A stretch of 64,000 bases of DNA from Natrialba hulunbeirensis JCM 10989 (GCF_000337575.1 NZ_AOIM01000009.1:179114-243113), one strand, 5' to 3'; shown: positions 41,609 through 50,790, counted from the stretch's first letter. The notes: a model not told the origin generated them from the sequence alone. A program made the numbers and translations.

Positions 41609-41893
41609 CTTCTACAGCAACCAACACCCACGAGCAACGCCTCACAGCACGGCGAATCTGTTACTGCAACCCGGTTCTCACCAGCAGTAGCGAATACAGG
41701 GTACTCGAGTACTCCGTCTTTCCGCCACCTTCGAGACAGTCGCTTGCAATAGGTAATCACTTTCTTGCAACCGCTGGCGTCGCCGTCACCTGCAGGGTAA
41801 CGCCTTATTCGCGTTCGTCTGGTCGATGGTTGTGTCAGTGAGTACCAATGGGAACAGTTGTATTCGACCGACGACAGGGGGTGAGCGGCCGCG

Positions 41894-43378
41894 ATGACTG
41901 ACGATGGCGGGCGAGACGAGGAACCACTGGACGACGGATCCGCTGCCGATGGAACGCGGGCTGACGAGGAGGCTGAGTCCCCGGACGAACTAACGGACAC
42001 CGGCGAACTCTTCCACCCGCTCGGAGAGGATGTCCAGACCGACTTCCGTGAGATGCTCGAGGACACCGAGTACGACGCAGATCTCGGGATGGAGATGGCT
42101 CGAGACGCGATGCGGCTCACGAAGGGCGAACTCTCCGAAGAGGAGTTTTACGACCGGTATCACGAGGACGTGGTCGAGGAGTTCGGCGAGGACGATCGGC
42201 CGATGGCCGAACGAATCGAAGACGCCCGAGAGAACGGCACCCTCGACGATGCGCTGTCACGGTTCGGCACGGACGACGAATCCCGTCGCGACGTAATCAA
42301 GAAGATGGGTGTCGGTGCGGGCGCGTTCGGGCTCACGGCCTGGGGTGCGACCAACGGTGACGAGCACGAGCCAGCCGTTGGTGCGGCGCAGGACGACAAC
42401 GGCGACGAAAACGGTGCAGACGGGGACGGGATCCAGTGGGGGATGGTCCTCGATCTCGAGACCTGCGACGGTTGTCTCTCCTGTGTCGTCGCCTGTAATG
42501 ACGAGCACAACTGGAACGACGGGGCGAACTGGATGTACGTCCTTGCCTACGAGGACGGGACCGTCGAATCACCGGACGAAGAGGAGTTCGACGACACGCG
42601 TGATTTCAACTATCTGATTCGGCCCTGCCAGCACTGTACCGACGCCCCCTGCGAGAAGGTGTGCCCGACGACGGCGCGCCATACTCGCGAGAACGGTGGC
42701 CTCGTTCTCACGGATTACGACGTCTGTATCGGCTGTCGGTACTGTCAGGTCGCCTGCCCCTACGGCGTGAACTACTTCCAGTGGGAGAACCCTGACACCG
42801 AAGCGCCATCGGAGGAACTCGAGGAGGACATGATGTTCGACGAGCGCGGTCGTTGGGTGAGCGGGCGCGGGCCACGCGGCGTCATGGAGAAGTGTATCTT
42901 CGACCCGGCCCGACAGGACGGCCAGATGGGCGAGGAGATGGTGGGGACAACCGCTTGCGAGGACGCCTGTCCGCCGGGCGCGATCCAGTTCGGGGACATG
43001 AACGATCCCGAGAGCGATCCCCAACAGTACATCCAGAACGTACCGCTCGCGAGGGCACAGGAACACGATCCCGACGACGAAGAGCTTCAGGAGGCAATCG
43101 CAATCGTCGAGGGTGAAGAGGAGGGGGCCGACGAGGACGATAATGGCATGACCGAGGAGGAAGCGATCCGACTACTTCGTGGCGAGTACGGCGACAACGA
43201 CTCCTCGTTCAAGCTGTTAGAGGAGTTCGGGACCAATCCGAACGTGATCTACCTCGGGAACGAGCCGGGACCAGACGCCGAGCAAGTTCCCGGACCGGTC
43301 GCCTACGACGATGTCGGACAGGTCGACAACCGGATGGACGTTACCGAGGAACGAACCGTCGACGGCCTCGACCTCTGA
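41894..43378 (+). CDS. Four-cluster [4Fe-4S] electron-transfer protein (DmsB/HybA-like)
   Basis: A 494-residue protein. The first 130 residues are an acidic helical domain. It is followed by a twin-arginine-like segment, RRDVIKKMGVGAGAFGLTAW (about 137-156). Cysteine clusters of the DmsB/NrfC/HybA type follow from about 190: CDGCLSCVVAC, CQHCTDAPCEKVCP, CIGCRYCQVACPYG and CEDACPPGAI. Such subunits pass electrons between quinol and molybdopterin oxidoreductases. No catalytic or NrfD-like membrane subunit lies beside it, so its partner is elsewhere. A twin-arginine motif far from the N terminus is unusual, although the same layout may occur in haloarchaeal homologues. Confidence 0.85.
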   Translation: MTDDGGRDEEPLDDGSAADGTRADEEAESPDELTDTGELFHPLGEDVQTDFREMLEDTEYDADLGMEMARDAMRLTKGELSEEEFYDRYHEDVVEEFGEDDRPMAERIEDARENGTLDDALSRFGTDDESRRDVIKKMGVGAGAFGLTAWGATNGDEHEPAVGAAQDDNGDENGADGDGIQWGMVLDLETCDGCLSCVVACNDEHNWNDGANWMYVLAYEDGTVESPDEEEFDDTRDFNYLIRPCQHCTDAPCEKVCPTTARHTRENGGLVLTDYDVCIGCRYCQVACPYGVNYFQWENPDTEAPSEELEEDMMFDERGRWVSGRGPRGVMEKCIFDPARQDGQMGEEMVGTTACEDACPPGAIQFGDMNDPESDPQQYIQNVPLARAQEHDPDDEELQEAIAIVEGEEEGADEDDNGMTEEEAIRLLRGEYGDNDSSFKLLEEFGTNPNVIYLGNEPGPDAEQVPGPVAYDDVGQVDNRMDVTEERTVDGLDL

Positions 43379-43457
43379 GTCGTGACGCCGAGCGGCTCCG
43401 TCCCCCTCAGTCGTTCAGACTCGTTGCGTTGATAATGATTCACTCGTACGGATTCGT

Positions 43458-43661
43458 ATGAACACTCGCGGCCGCCTCTTCGTCGGCCTCCTCTGGCTCG
43501 GTGTCGCCGGTCTGATGGCGACGACGATCCTCGTCGAACCCGGCTTTTCGGCATCGGCGAGCGAACTCGCTCGACTGTTCGTCGTCGCGCTCGCGCTCTT
43601 TCTGGCCGTCGTCTACCTGTTCGATCCGTGGAACGTGCTGAGTCGACAGCCGTTTCACTGA
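43458..43661 (+). CDS. Small two-helix membrane protein
   Basis: A 67-residue protein starting MNTRGRLFVGLLWLGVAGLM. Two hydrophobic segments (about 8-25 and 38-55) are joined by a short loop. It is 79 bases downstream of the iron-sulfur gene on the same strand and could be co-transcribed. The C terminus of the convergent leuA/cimA-type gene lies 27 bases past its end. Function unknown. Confidence 0.6.
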   Translation: MNTRGRLFVGLLWLGVAGLMATTILVEPGFSASASELARLFVVALALFLAVVYLFDPWNVLSRQPFH

Positions 43662-43688
43662 TCCGGCCGCTGACAACGTAATTCTCGC

Positions 43689-45224
43689 TCAGTCGTCCGC
43701 CGGCGCGAGCGGCCGCTGATCGACCGCAAGCAACCGGTCGAGCGCATCGACCATCGCCTCGACGCTCGCGCGCGTGATGTCCGCCTCGCTTCGGGCAACC
43801 GTCACCGAGCGATCGTTTCGCACCATCGTCACCTCGACAGTGACGACCGCATCCGTCCCGCCCGTCACCGCGTCGACGTGGTAGGACTCGAGTTCGGCGT
43901 CGGCTGAGGAGCCAAGCGCCTCCCGGATCGCAGAGACGGCCGCGTCGACGGGACCGGAGCCAGTACCGCTCGCGACCCGTTCCTCGCCGTCCACATCGAG
44001 GCGGATACTTGCCGTGGGGACCGCACCGCCGCTCGTCGCCGTCAGATCGAGCAGGTCGACGACGCGCTCGCGGTCGTCGCCGGTCACGTCCTCGGCGATG
44101 GCGAGCAGGTCGGCGTCCGTGACGCGCCGGCCGCGGTCGCCGAGTTCGGTGACCCGCGTTGCGATTTCGGCCACCTCGTCGTCGCCGGCCTCGACGTCGT
44201 GCTCCTCGAGTGTGGCCGCGACGCCGGCCCGGCCGGTGTGCTTGCCGAGGGCGAGTCGGCGCTCGCGGCCGACGGTTTCGGGCGCGTAGGGCTCGTACAT
44301 CTTGTCGTCTTTGAGGGTGCCGTCCGTGTGGATGCCGCTCTCGTGGGTGAACGCGTTCTCGCCGATGACGGCCTTATTCGGCGGAAGTTCGACCCCGGTC
44401 GCCCGCGAGACGCGCTGTGCGAGGTCGTACAGCGACTCGAGGTCGACCGTTTCGACGTCGTACACGTGCGAAAGCGCGATGGCGACCTCCTCGAGTGCGA
44501 CGTTGCCAGCGCGTTCGCCGAGGCCGTTGACTGTGCAGTGGACGAGGTCCGCGCCGGCCGAGACGGCGGCGAGCGCGTTCGCCACGCCGAGGCCGAGATC
44601 GTCGTGCGTGTGCGCGCTGACTGGTCCGAGTTCGGCGAGCCGGGAGACGGCCGCCGTCGTGTGTTCCGGGCCGGTGTGGCCGACCGTATCGGCGAAACAG
44701 AACCGATCCGCACCCGCATCAAACGAGGTTTCGGCCAGTTCTGCGAGGTAGTCGAGATCCGCGCGGGAGCCGTCCTCGCCGATCACCTCGACCCAGAGGT
44801 CGTGCTCGGTCGCGTACTCGACCAGTTCGGCCGTCGTCGCGAGGTTATCTTCGCGTGAGGTGCCGACCTTCCCCTCGACGTGGCGATCACTCGAGGGCAC
44901 GACGATGTGAACGCCGTCGACGCCGCACTCGAGTGCCTGGTCGACGTCGGCGCGGATGCCGCGACAGAAGCTGGTGACGAGGGCGTCGAGATCGAGGTCG
45001 GTGACGCGGGAGATGGCGCGGCGTTCGCCGGCGCCGGTGCAGGCGCTGCCGGCTTCGATGACGCTGACGCCGGCGCGCTCGAGGGAACGGGCGAGTTCGA
45101 CCTTTTCGTCGGGTGAGAGCGAGACGCCGGGGGCCTGTTCGCCGTCGCGGAGGGTGGTATCGAGGAGTTGAACGGTGCGGTCTGGGTCGATCGTCTGGTC
45201 GGGGGTTGGTGTCTGTGAGTGCAT
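43689..45224 (-). CDS. LeuA/CimA-family synthase, probably (R)-citramalate synthase
   Basis: A 511-residue DRE-TIM metallolyase. LLDTTLRDGEQAPG (about 20-33) carries the catalytic Arg and metal-binding Asp. AHTHDD near 204 supplies the metal-binding histidines. NGLGERAGNVALEE and HESGIHTDG are also family motifs. The C terminus (about 400-505) is the allosteric LeuA dimer domain. It condenses acetyl-CoA with pyruvate (citramalate, isoleucine pathway) or 2-oxoisovalerate (leucine pathway). Haloarchaea usually carry both paralogues. The isolated position, away from ilv and leu genes, favours CimA, but residues alone do not decide. Confidence 0.85.
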   Translation of the reverse strand: MHSQTPTPDQTIDPDRTVQLLDTTLRDGEQAPGVSLSPDEKVELARSLERAGVSVIEAGSACTGAGERRAISRVTDLDLDALVTSFCRGIRADVDQALECGVDGVHIVVPSSDRHVEGKVGTSREDNLATTAELVEYATEHDLWVEVIGEDGSRADLDYLAELAETSFDAGADRFCFADTVGHTGPEHTTAAVSRLAELGPVSAHTHDDLGLGVANALAAVSAGADLVHCTVNGLGERAGNVALEEVAIALSHVYDVETVDLESLYDLAQRVSRATGVELPPNKAVIGENAFTHESGIHTDGTLKDDKMYEPYAPETVGRERRLALGKHTGRAGVAATLEEHDVEAGDDEVAEIATRVTELGDRGRRVTDADLLAIAEDVTGDDRERVVDLLDLTATSGGAVPTASIRLDVDGEERVASGTGSGPVDAAVSAIREALGSSADAELESYHVDAVTGGTDAVVTVEVTMVRNDRSVTVARSEADITRASVEAMVDALDRLLAVDQRPLAPADD

Positions 45225-45534
45225 TGGAGCGGTGGTGTCTGTGGTTGTGGCTGTTGGTGTGGTTGTGGCTGTGTCTGTGCCCGTGGCCGTCGCTGCGGTT
45301 GTGGTTGTGTCCGTGGATGCGTTCGCCTCTGTGGATCCGTCGCTGTTCGCGTCTGCGTCAGTGCCGTCGCTCCCGGTAGTGGCAGCGGTGGCGTCGTCGC
45401 CAGTGGTAGCAGCGTCGGACGCAGTATCAGTTACTGTCGATGCAGATGAAACAGAAGCAGTGGTAGTGTCAGCGTCAGTTTCAGTAGCAATCTCAGTCTC
45501 AGTCTCAGTACTACCGCGAAGAACCGAGGCGAGA
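45225..45534 (-). promoter_or_regulatory. Long leader of cimA/leuA with in-frame low-complexity sequence
   Basis: Between the putative leader ORF and the ATG at 45224, the same reading frame stays open for about 100 codons without any start. It would read as Thr/Ala/Asp-rich repeats (TTTDTTAP, ATGTDTATTTPTA and similar). It may be an untranslated leader or a decayed N-terminal extension. Plus-strand frames here are Val-rich shadows of the same repeats. Confidence 0.4.
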
Positions 45535-45624
45535 CTACGTGTCCCGTATAATTTCGCGTCCAGCCGGATCGCTCCGACTTCCTCTATCCTCCGGCGGTGA
45601 GACCGACTGCGAATCTCGTGCCAT
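45535..45624 (-). CDS. Possible leader ORF (29 aa) upstream of cimA/leuA
   Basis: Reads MARDSQSVSPPEDRGSRSDP then AGREIIRDT. Its ATG is about 27 bases after a TATA-like CTTAAGA (45652-45658), exactly where a leaderless haloarchaeal transcript would begin translation. The synthase start lies 310 bases further on. It could be a regulatory leader peptide. There is no run of branched-chain codons of the classical attenuator type, and the case rests on position only. Confidence 0.35.
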   Translation of the reverse strand: MARDSQSVSPPEDRGSRSDPAGREIIRDT

Positions 45625-45650
45625 TGTACCTCGGTCTACTGTGGCACACG

Positions 45651-45660
45651 TTCTTAAGCA
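45651..45660 (-). promoter_or_regulatory. TATA-like element upstream of the leader ORF
   Basis: On the minus strand TGCTTAAGAA is centred about 30 bases before the ATG at 45624. Confidence 0.4.
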
Positions 45661-45710
45661 CGTCGGCGACGGTACTTTCTGCGCCGTCACCTCACCCAGT
45701 TTGCACGACG

Positions 45711-46079
45711 TTACTCTTCGAGCAGCGCTACCTCGTCACCTGGCTCGACACCAGCCGCAGCGCCGGCGGGTAACTCGAGTATCGTGTCTGCGTGCTCACG
45801 GGCGAAGCCGCGCCACGGGCGAAGTTGCTCGACGCGCTGGACGACGCCATCGGCGACCCAGATGACGTCGAGCGGGACGAAGACGAACAGCATGTGGACG
45901 TCGCGGGTGCTCGCGTCGTCGAAGCGGAAGGCGAGCGCGAAGTTTTCGGGGAGCGAGCGGCGGAACATGAGACCGCGAGTCTGGGCGAGCAGGGAGTCTG
46001 CGAGGTCGATCTGGGTGGCCAGCGTCGTCCGGTCGTCTGGGGATGCAACTGAGCCGTCGGCGGCGTGAACGAGGCGCAC
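45711..46079 (-). CDS. DUF192 family protein
   Basis: A 122-residue protein from GTG 46079 (MRLVHAADG); an ATG 13 codons upstream at 46118 would add a hydrophobic-basic stretch. The DUF192 pattern is clear: ADSLLAQTRGLMFRRSLPEN, then FVFVPLDVIWVADGVVQRVE and ILELPAGAAAGVEPGDEVAL. DUF192 proteins are small beta-barrels with no established activity. It lies upstream of the synthase gene on the same strand, but the synthase has its own likely promoter. Confidence 0.8.
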   Translation of the reverse strand: MRLVHAADGSVASPDDRTTLATQIDLADSLLAQTRGLMFRRSLPENFALAFRFDDASTRDVHMLFVFVPLDVIWVADGVVQRVEQLRPWRGFAREHADTILELPAGAAAGVEPGDEVALLEE

Positions 46080-46174
46080 GACTGGGCGTCGGCGTGCAAC
46101 GAGCAAAAAGACTGTCAAAACGGTGGCTGCTGACTGTGGTCGGTTGTATCCGTGTCCGCTGGCGTCTCCGTGAC

Positions 46175-46196
46175 GTCTCCGTGAGGTGACGGAGAC
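46175..46196 (-). terminator. Hairpin after the transducer gene
   Basis: GTCTCCGT (46175-46182) and ACGGAGAC (46189-46196) enclose GAGGTG, starting 2 bases past the transducer stop on the minus strand. A direct repeat CGTCTCCGTGA lies next to it. It probably ends or protects the transducer mRNA. Confidence 0.5.
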
Positions 46197-46198
46197 CG

Positions 46199-48760
46199 TT
46201 ACTCCTGGTCGCCGGTGAATTCGAAGACGTCGGCTTCGGCGTCAGTGTCTTCGTCGTCGCTGGCAGTGGTGTCTTCGGCGTTAGTCTCGTGGTCGCCGCT
46301 GCCGTCGCCGCCTTCGGGATCGTCGCTGCCGCCCGTCACGCCAGCGGACTCAGCGGTGGCGATACTATCGCCCTCACCAGCCACCGTCGCATCGAGCAAC
46401 GCCGCCTCTCCAGCGTTTGCAGCCGCATCGGTCTCGAACCGGTCGAGCGCCGCCGAAAGCGTCGTCGCCTGCTGGCTCAACTGCTGGGCCGACCCCGTCA
46501 CTTCCGTCAGCGCGCTCGTCTGCTCCTCGGCAGCCGCGGCGACCGTCTCGGCCTCCGCGGTCGTCTCCTCGGAGATCGAGGCGACTTCGTCGACCATCGC
46601 GACGACCTCCTGGGTCGAGGCAGCCTGCTGTTCGGTCGCCGCCGAAATCTCCTGCACGCCGTCGTTCGTCTCCTGAGCGTACGTGGCAATTTCCTCGAGG
46701 TCGTCCACGACGGTCGTCACGAGGTCGTTCACGCGCTCGATTTCGTCGGTCGTCTGGTCGACCTCCGTCGCGGAGCGCGCCGTCTGGGACTCGACCGCCT
46801 CGAGTCGCTCGTCGATCTGCTCTGCGGCCTCCTTGACGTCCTGGGAGAGCTCCTTGACCTCCTCGGCGACGGTACTGAAGCCGCCCGTGTCGCCGTCGCT
46901 GGCGGAACGTGAGGCCTCGATGGAGGCGTTCAGCGCGAGCATGTTCGTCTGTGCCGCGATTTCGGTAATCGTCTCCGTGAGTTCTGCAATCTGGTCGACC
47001 TGCGTCTCGAGTTCCTCGAACTCCTCGACGACTGCCTGGTGTTCGTCTTCGAGGTCCTCACAGGCGTCGATGGCTTCCTGTGCGGTGTCGCTGCCGTCGC
47101 GGCTCGTGGTGGCCGTCCGCTCGGCGAGCGTCGCGACCTGACTCGAGGAGGCCGCGATTTCTTCGGTCGTCGTCGAGAGCGTGTTGAGTTCGCTGTCGAT
47201 CGACTGCAGCGACTGGTGCTGGCGGTCTGCCCCATCGGAAATCTCCTGCACCGAGGTGCTGACCTCCGCGCTTGCGGTCTGGACTTCCTCGCTGGAGGCG
47301 GTCACCTGCTCGGACGCCGTGGCGACGTCGGTCGCGAACTGCGAGAGCTGGTCGACGGTCGTCTCGAGTTCCCCGAGCATCTCGTTGAACTCGGTGGCGA
47401 TGTCGGCCATCGCCTCGTTCTCGCTTTCGGGGTCCATGCGAGTGGTGAGGTCGCCGTCGGCTGCGGCCTGCATCACCGTGCTGTACTCGTCTGCCTTCTG
47501 CTCGAGATGGGTGTTGATCCGGTTGACCCGCTCGCGCTCGGCCTCGGCCTCGTCACGAGCGTCTTCGGCCTCCTGAATCGTGTTCTTGAGTTCGACGCGC
47601 ATGGAGTCGAACCCGTCGTAGAGCTGACCGATGTTGTCGATCCGGTTGGACTCGAGTTCGACGTCGAGATCACCGGCTTCCATCTGCCGTGCCTTCTCAG
47701 TCAGGCGATCGACCGATGCGGCGGTGTTGCGCCCGATGATAGCCCCGAGGACGGCGATGATGAGCACGCTGGCGAGCGTGATCAGCGCGCCGAACTGGCC
47801 GATCGAGTCGACGACGCCGAGTGCCTGATCCTCGGTGGTGTGGACGAGAACGGTCCAGTCCTCGCCGGTCGTGTAGTAGCCGACGACGTAGCCACCCGGT
47901 GAGAAGTCGTACGGCTCCTGCTGGAGTGCGTCGGTCGGTGCCTCATCGAAGCGGAGAGCACCGAGTGAGTTCTCCTCGGCAGTATCGAGGAGTTCCGCGT
48001 TGCCGTACGTCTCGCCGAACGAGACGTTGTCCGGATCGCTGCCGTAGCCGAGGTAGGCGTCGTCCGCGATGATCCGCCCCTCGTCGTCGACGATGGTGAC
48101 GACAGTTTCAGACTGCCAGACGGTCGGCGAGTTCGACGAGCGGTCGGCCAGGTCGAACGTCAGCACGACCGCTCGATCAGTACCGGGAATCCCGACGTAG
48201 TACGAGCGAACGGGCCGTTCGTCAAAGACGAGCGAGACATCGTCCTCGATCAGGTAGGGGTCAGTCCGCTGAACCGCGTAGGCCGAGGCCGACTCGAGTT
48301 CGTCCGTCTCTGGGAACGCGAGTTCCTCGAGGGACTCCGCACCATCGGTACCCGCGAGAATGTCACCGGAGTCGGTGCTGGTATCGACGTAGAGTGCATT
48401 GACTCTGGTGTTTTCGGGGAGTTCACTGTAGACGTCCTCGAGGTAGCCGTCTATCGCTGCGAGGTCTTCGCCATCACCACCCTGTCCCTCGTTTTGAACG
48501 GCGGAGAAGATCGGTGCCTGGGCGGTCGAGAGCAAGAGCTGGTCGTTGCGGTCGTTCCAGTTCTCGATCTCGGTTGCCTCCTGGACGGCCTGATCCTGTT
48601 GTTCGTTGAGTACCGTCTGCTCGACGGTATCGGTGATCATCGACGTTTCGACGATGCCGATGGCACCGACTGACAGTCCGATGACGAGCAGCACAATGCC
48701 AAACTTGAGCGCGTATCGTCGCCTGATAAACGACGGGACAAGTCGCCGTACTCTACTCAT
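46199..48760 (-). CDS. Methyl-accepting chemotaxis transducer (Htr-type, Cache sensor)
   Basis: An 853-residue transducer. A transmembrane helix at about 18-40 is followed by an extracellular dCache-like sensor domain (about 45-325) and a second transmembrane helix (about 330-352). HAMP domains follow (about 353-470). The cytoplasmic signalling domain has the conserved hairpin tip around EIAAQTNMLALNASIEASR (about 600-620). The Ala/Glu-rich C terminus contains methylation-type helices and an acidic tail. It signals to CheW/CheA in the flagellar (archaellum) taxis system. The ligand is unknown; dCache domains often bind amino or organic acids. GGAGAG lies 5 bases before the ATG. Confidence 0.93.
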   Translation of the reverse strand: MSRVRRLVPSFIRRRYALKFGIVLLVIGLSVGAIGIVETSMITDTVEQTVLNEQQDQAVQEATEIENWNDRNDQLLLSTAQAPIFSAVQNEGQGGDGEDLAAIDGYLEDVYSELPENTRVNALYVDTSTDSGDILAGTDGAESLEELAFPETDELESASAYAVQRTDPYLIEDDVSLVFDERPVRSYYVGIPGTDRAVVLTFDLADRSSNSPTVWQSETVVTIVDDEGRIIADDAYLGYGSDPDNVSFGETYGNAELLDTAEENSLGALRFDEAPTDALQQEPYDFSPGGYVVGYYTTGEDWTVLVHTTEDQALGVVDSIGQFGALITLASVLIIAVLGAIIGRNTAASVDRLTEKARQMEAGDLDVELESNRIDNIGQLYDGFDSMRVELKNTIQEAEDARDEAEAERERVNRINTHLEQKADEYSTVMQAAADGDLTTRMDPESENEAMADIATEFNEMLGELETTVDQLSQFATDVATASEQVTASSEEVQTASAEVSTSVQEISDGADRQHQSLQSIDSELNTLSTTTEEIAASSSQVATLAERTATTSRDGSDTAQEAIDACEDLEDEHQAVVEEFEELETQVDQIAELTETITEIAAQTNMLALNASIEASRSASDGDTGGFSTVAEEVKELSQDVKEAAEQIDERLEAVESQTARSATEVDQTTDEIERVNDLVTTVVDDLEEIATYAQETNDGVQEISAATEQQAASTQEVVAMVDEVASISEETTAEAETVAAAAEEQTSALTEVTGSAQQLSQQATTLSAALDRFETDAAANAGEAALLDATVAGEGDSIATAESAGVTGGSDDPEGGDGSGDHETNAEDTTASDDEDTDAEADVFEFTGDQE

Positions 48761-48903
48761 TGTACTCTCCTTCTTCTAACAATTCTTATGTCTGACGAAG
48801 CTACTGTCAATTAATGTGATACGTGTTCGCACCCACCGTCAGACATGTCCCCACGTAGCGTCCGGTGGGTTCAAGCCGATTGCGACGCATTCTCGCATCG
48901 AGG

Positions 48904-49467
48904 ATGGAGCGAACGCCCAACGGTACGCCCGTCGGCGTCGACGACCCCTACGAGTTCGTGGGTGTCTGTGACTACCTTACCGGTGAGGGAACGTGTCGGT
49001 ACGCTTTCAACCACTACGAGCACGATCCCGAGTTCGCCCGCGAGCGCGCACAGGAAGACTACGAGTGCCCGATCGTCGACCCCGAGACGGACGACACCTG
49101 GGCCGATTGCCCACACTTTCGCGCGCGGAACCGTGATCGCGAGTGCGTCCGCTGTGGCCTCGGCGAAAAGCGACTCGCCCACGACGATGAGCGACCACTA
49201 CTCGAGGAACACCACCTGTCCTATGCCCGCGACGGCGAGACGCTCTCCCACGAGATTACGATCTACCTCTGTCGGTGGTGTCACGCCAAGGTCCACAACT
49301 CCTGGGCGCGGATCACGGACGACGCCGCGCCGGACCCCGAGGCGCTGGCCGAACTCGAAGGTCGACGCAGTCGGGAACTCGAGGAGTTGGGTTTCGAGTC
49401 GGCAGCGGAGCGGTACGGGCGAGACGACCGAGACGAACGAAACGAACGAAACGAACGAAACGACTGA
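48904..49467 (+). CDS. HNH-like protein of haloarchaeal type
   Basis: A 187-residue protein from the ATG at 48904 (MERTPNGTPVGVDDPYEFVG). Zinc and HNH elements: CVRCGLGE near 90, EEHHLSYARD near 106, and CRWCHAKVHN near 128, so it has the Cys4-HNH layout. An N-terminal Cys/His part (CDYLTGEGTC, CPIV, CPHF) may bind another metal. The C terminus is a short Asn-Glu-Arg repeat encoded by three GAACGAAAC units. A conserved haloarchaeal gene family without established function; nuclease activity is inferred. Confidence 0.75.
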   Translation: MERTPNGTPVGVDDPYEFVGVCDYLTGEGTCRYAFNHYEHDPEFARERAQEDYECPIVDPETDDTWADCPHFRARNRDRECVRCGLGEKRLAHDDERPLLEEHHLSYARDGETLSHEITIYLCRWCHAKVHNSWARITDDAAPDPEALAELEGRRSRELEELGFESAAERYGRDDRDERNERNERND

Positions 49468-49496
49468 AACTAACGAAACCAGCGAGGCGAGGACGG

Positions 49497-49694
49497 TTAG
49501 TCGAGAATATCGCCGACGCGTCGTGGTTCGCCCTGCAGGTTCGGCTGGTCGGCGACGATTTTGAGGACCTCGTGGTCCGTTACGTCGTAGTAGGATTTCT
49601 CCGTCGCTTCCTCGATGAGTTCTCGTTCGAGGCGAAATTCGGTGCCTTCGTAGACGACATCGACGCCGTCGTCGTCGAACGCGAGTGTTGTCAT
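49497..49694 (-). CDS. DUF5800 family protein
   Basis: A 65-residue protein from the ATG at 49694 (MTTLAFDDDGVDVVYEGTEF), ending EPRRVGDILD. The sequence YYDVTDHEVLKIV matches the haloarchaeal DUF5800 family, which is small, soluble and uncharacterised. It is convergent with the HNH gene and divergent from the bactofilin-like gene. Confidence 0.8.
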   Translation of the reverse strand: MTTLAFDDDGVDVVYEGTEFRLERELIEEATEKSYYDVTDHEVLKIVADQPNLQGEPRRVGDILD

Positions 49695-49819
49695 GATCTG
49701 CCCTATGCCGTGGGGGGTGTAAAAGGAACCGGACCGACGGTCTCCGGTTCGTATTGCCGGCCGCCTCGGAGTGATGGCACACAAACAGGAGTCAGACGGA
49801 CGGCAGACGACGCGCGAGG

Positions 49820-49826
49820 TTTATTA
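49820..49826 (+). promoter_or_regulatory. TATA element of the bactofilin-like gene
   Basis: TTTATTA lies about 23 bases before the GTG at 49846 and decides that start over the longer frame from 49771. Confidence 0.45.
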
Positions 49827-49845
49827 CCGGCCACCCATATTGGAT

Positions 49846-50715
49846 GTGAGTGTGGCCGGACATAGGGATCCGCTCGACGAACTCGTCGTCCCTGACGGGA
49901 CCGAAGCCAAGGAAGTCGCCCTCGAGACCGACGGAGACGTGCTTATCGGGAGTCGCTCGACGATCGAGTTCGGCGTGCGCGGACGCAACGTGCTCGCCGG
50001 CGAAAACGTCACCGTCGACGGCGAGATCGAAGCCGAGGGCGACTGCCGACTCGACATGTGGTGTGACGTCGCGGAGAACGTCCTCGTCGGTCAAGACGCC
50101 TACATCGGCGAACGGGTCCACATCGCCGGCGAACTGAAGGTTGCAGGCGACCTCGACATCGGTGACGACGTCGACATCGAGGAAGGATTCGAGGCCAACG
50201 GCTGGATCGTCATCCGGAACCCGATGCCGACGATCGTCCTCATGTTCGTCTACCTCAAACACCTGCTTTTGATCGGCGAAGAGGATACCGCCCAGCGACT
50301 CATCTCCGAACTCGTCGACGAAGACGACGACGAGGACGACCCCGAGACCGACCCGCTCGTCATCCCGCGCAACGCGACCGTCGGCGACGACGCCTGGCGC
50401 GTCTCGACGCCCGCAACGCTTGGCGACGACTGTCGACTCCACGGCAACGTCCGCGCCGAAACGATCGATGTCGGCAGCGAGTGCAACGTGTTCGGTAGCC
50501 TCCGCGCCCGCGGCGACGTCACCGTCGGCGAGGAAACACGCATCCACGGCGACCTGACCACCCGCGAGGGCGACGTCGTGCTCACCGACGACGCACGCGT
50601 GCTCGGCGACGTCTCCTGTGCCAACCTCGAACTCGGCCCCGGTGCCGAAATCGACGGCACGATTCGCGCCGACGGCGAGATCACGATGGACACTGGCGAA
50701 CGCGAACTCGAGTAA
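49846..50715 (+). CDS. Bactofilin-like polymer-forming cytoskeletal protein
   Basis: A 289-residue protein from GTG 49846 (MSVAGHRDPLDELVVPDGTE). Two stretches (about 20-125 and 185-285) are made of short repeating strands with Gly/Asp turns, the right-handed beta-helix typical of bactofilins (GDVLIG, GENVTVDGEI, GDVTVGEETRIHGDL). The middle (about 125-165) includes a hydrophobic stretch PTIVLMFVYLKHLLLIGEED that may contact membrane. Haloarchaeal homologues are annotated as polymer-forming cytoskeletal proteins; a role in cell shape is plausible. Confidence 0.8.
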   Translation: MSVAGHRDPLDELVVPDGTEAKEVALETDGDVLIGSRSTIEFGVRGRNVLAGENVTVDGEIEAEGDCRLDMWCDVAENVLVGQDAYIGERVHIAGELKVAGDLDIGDDVDIEEGFEANGWIVIRNPMPTIVLMFVYLKHLLLIGEEDTAQRLISELVDEDDDEDDPETDPLVIPRNATVGDDAWRVSTPATLGDDCRLHGNVRAETIDVGSECNVFGSLRARGDVTVGEETRIHGDLTTREGDVVLTDDARVLGDVSCANLELGPGAEIDGTIRADGEITMDTGERELE

Positions 50716-50790
50716 GGCCCGACCGACTGGGTCCAGATTTTCCTGCCCGCGGTCGGCGTACTGTCTCGCAGACGGATTCTCACCCCCAGT

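Larger units (their letters stand above)
41315..41893. other. Region of tandem tRNA-Ser 3' remnants and hairpins
   Basis: About 580 bases without a gene. Two units of about 145-150 bases follow the tRNA; each ends in a copy of its last 20 bases (41446-41465, 41589-41608). Hairpins occupy most of the space. The rest, up to 41893, should hold the promoter of the iron-sulfur gene. Confidence 0.6.

Noticed and set aside
45175-45600. Val/Ser-rich plus-strand frame upstream of the synthase gene
   Set aside because: It is the complement of the Thr/Ala/Asp low-complexity leader and has no start context or family pattern.
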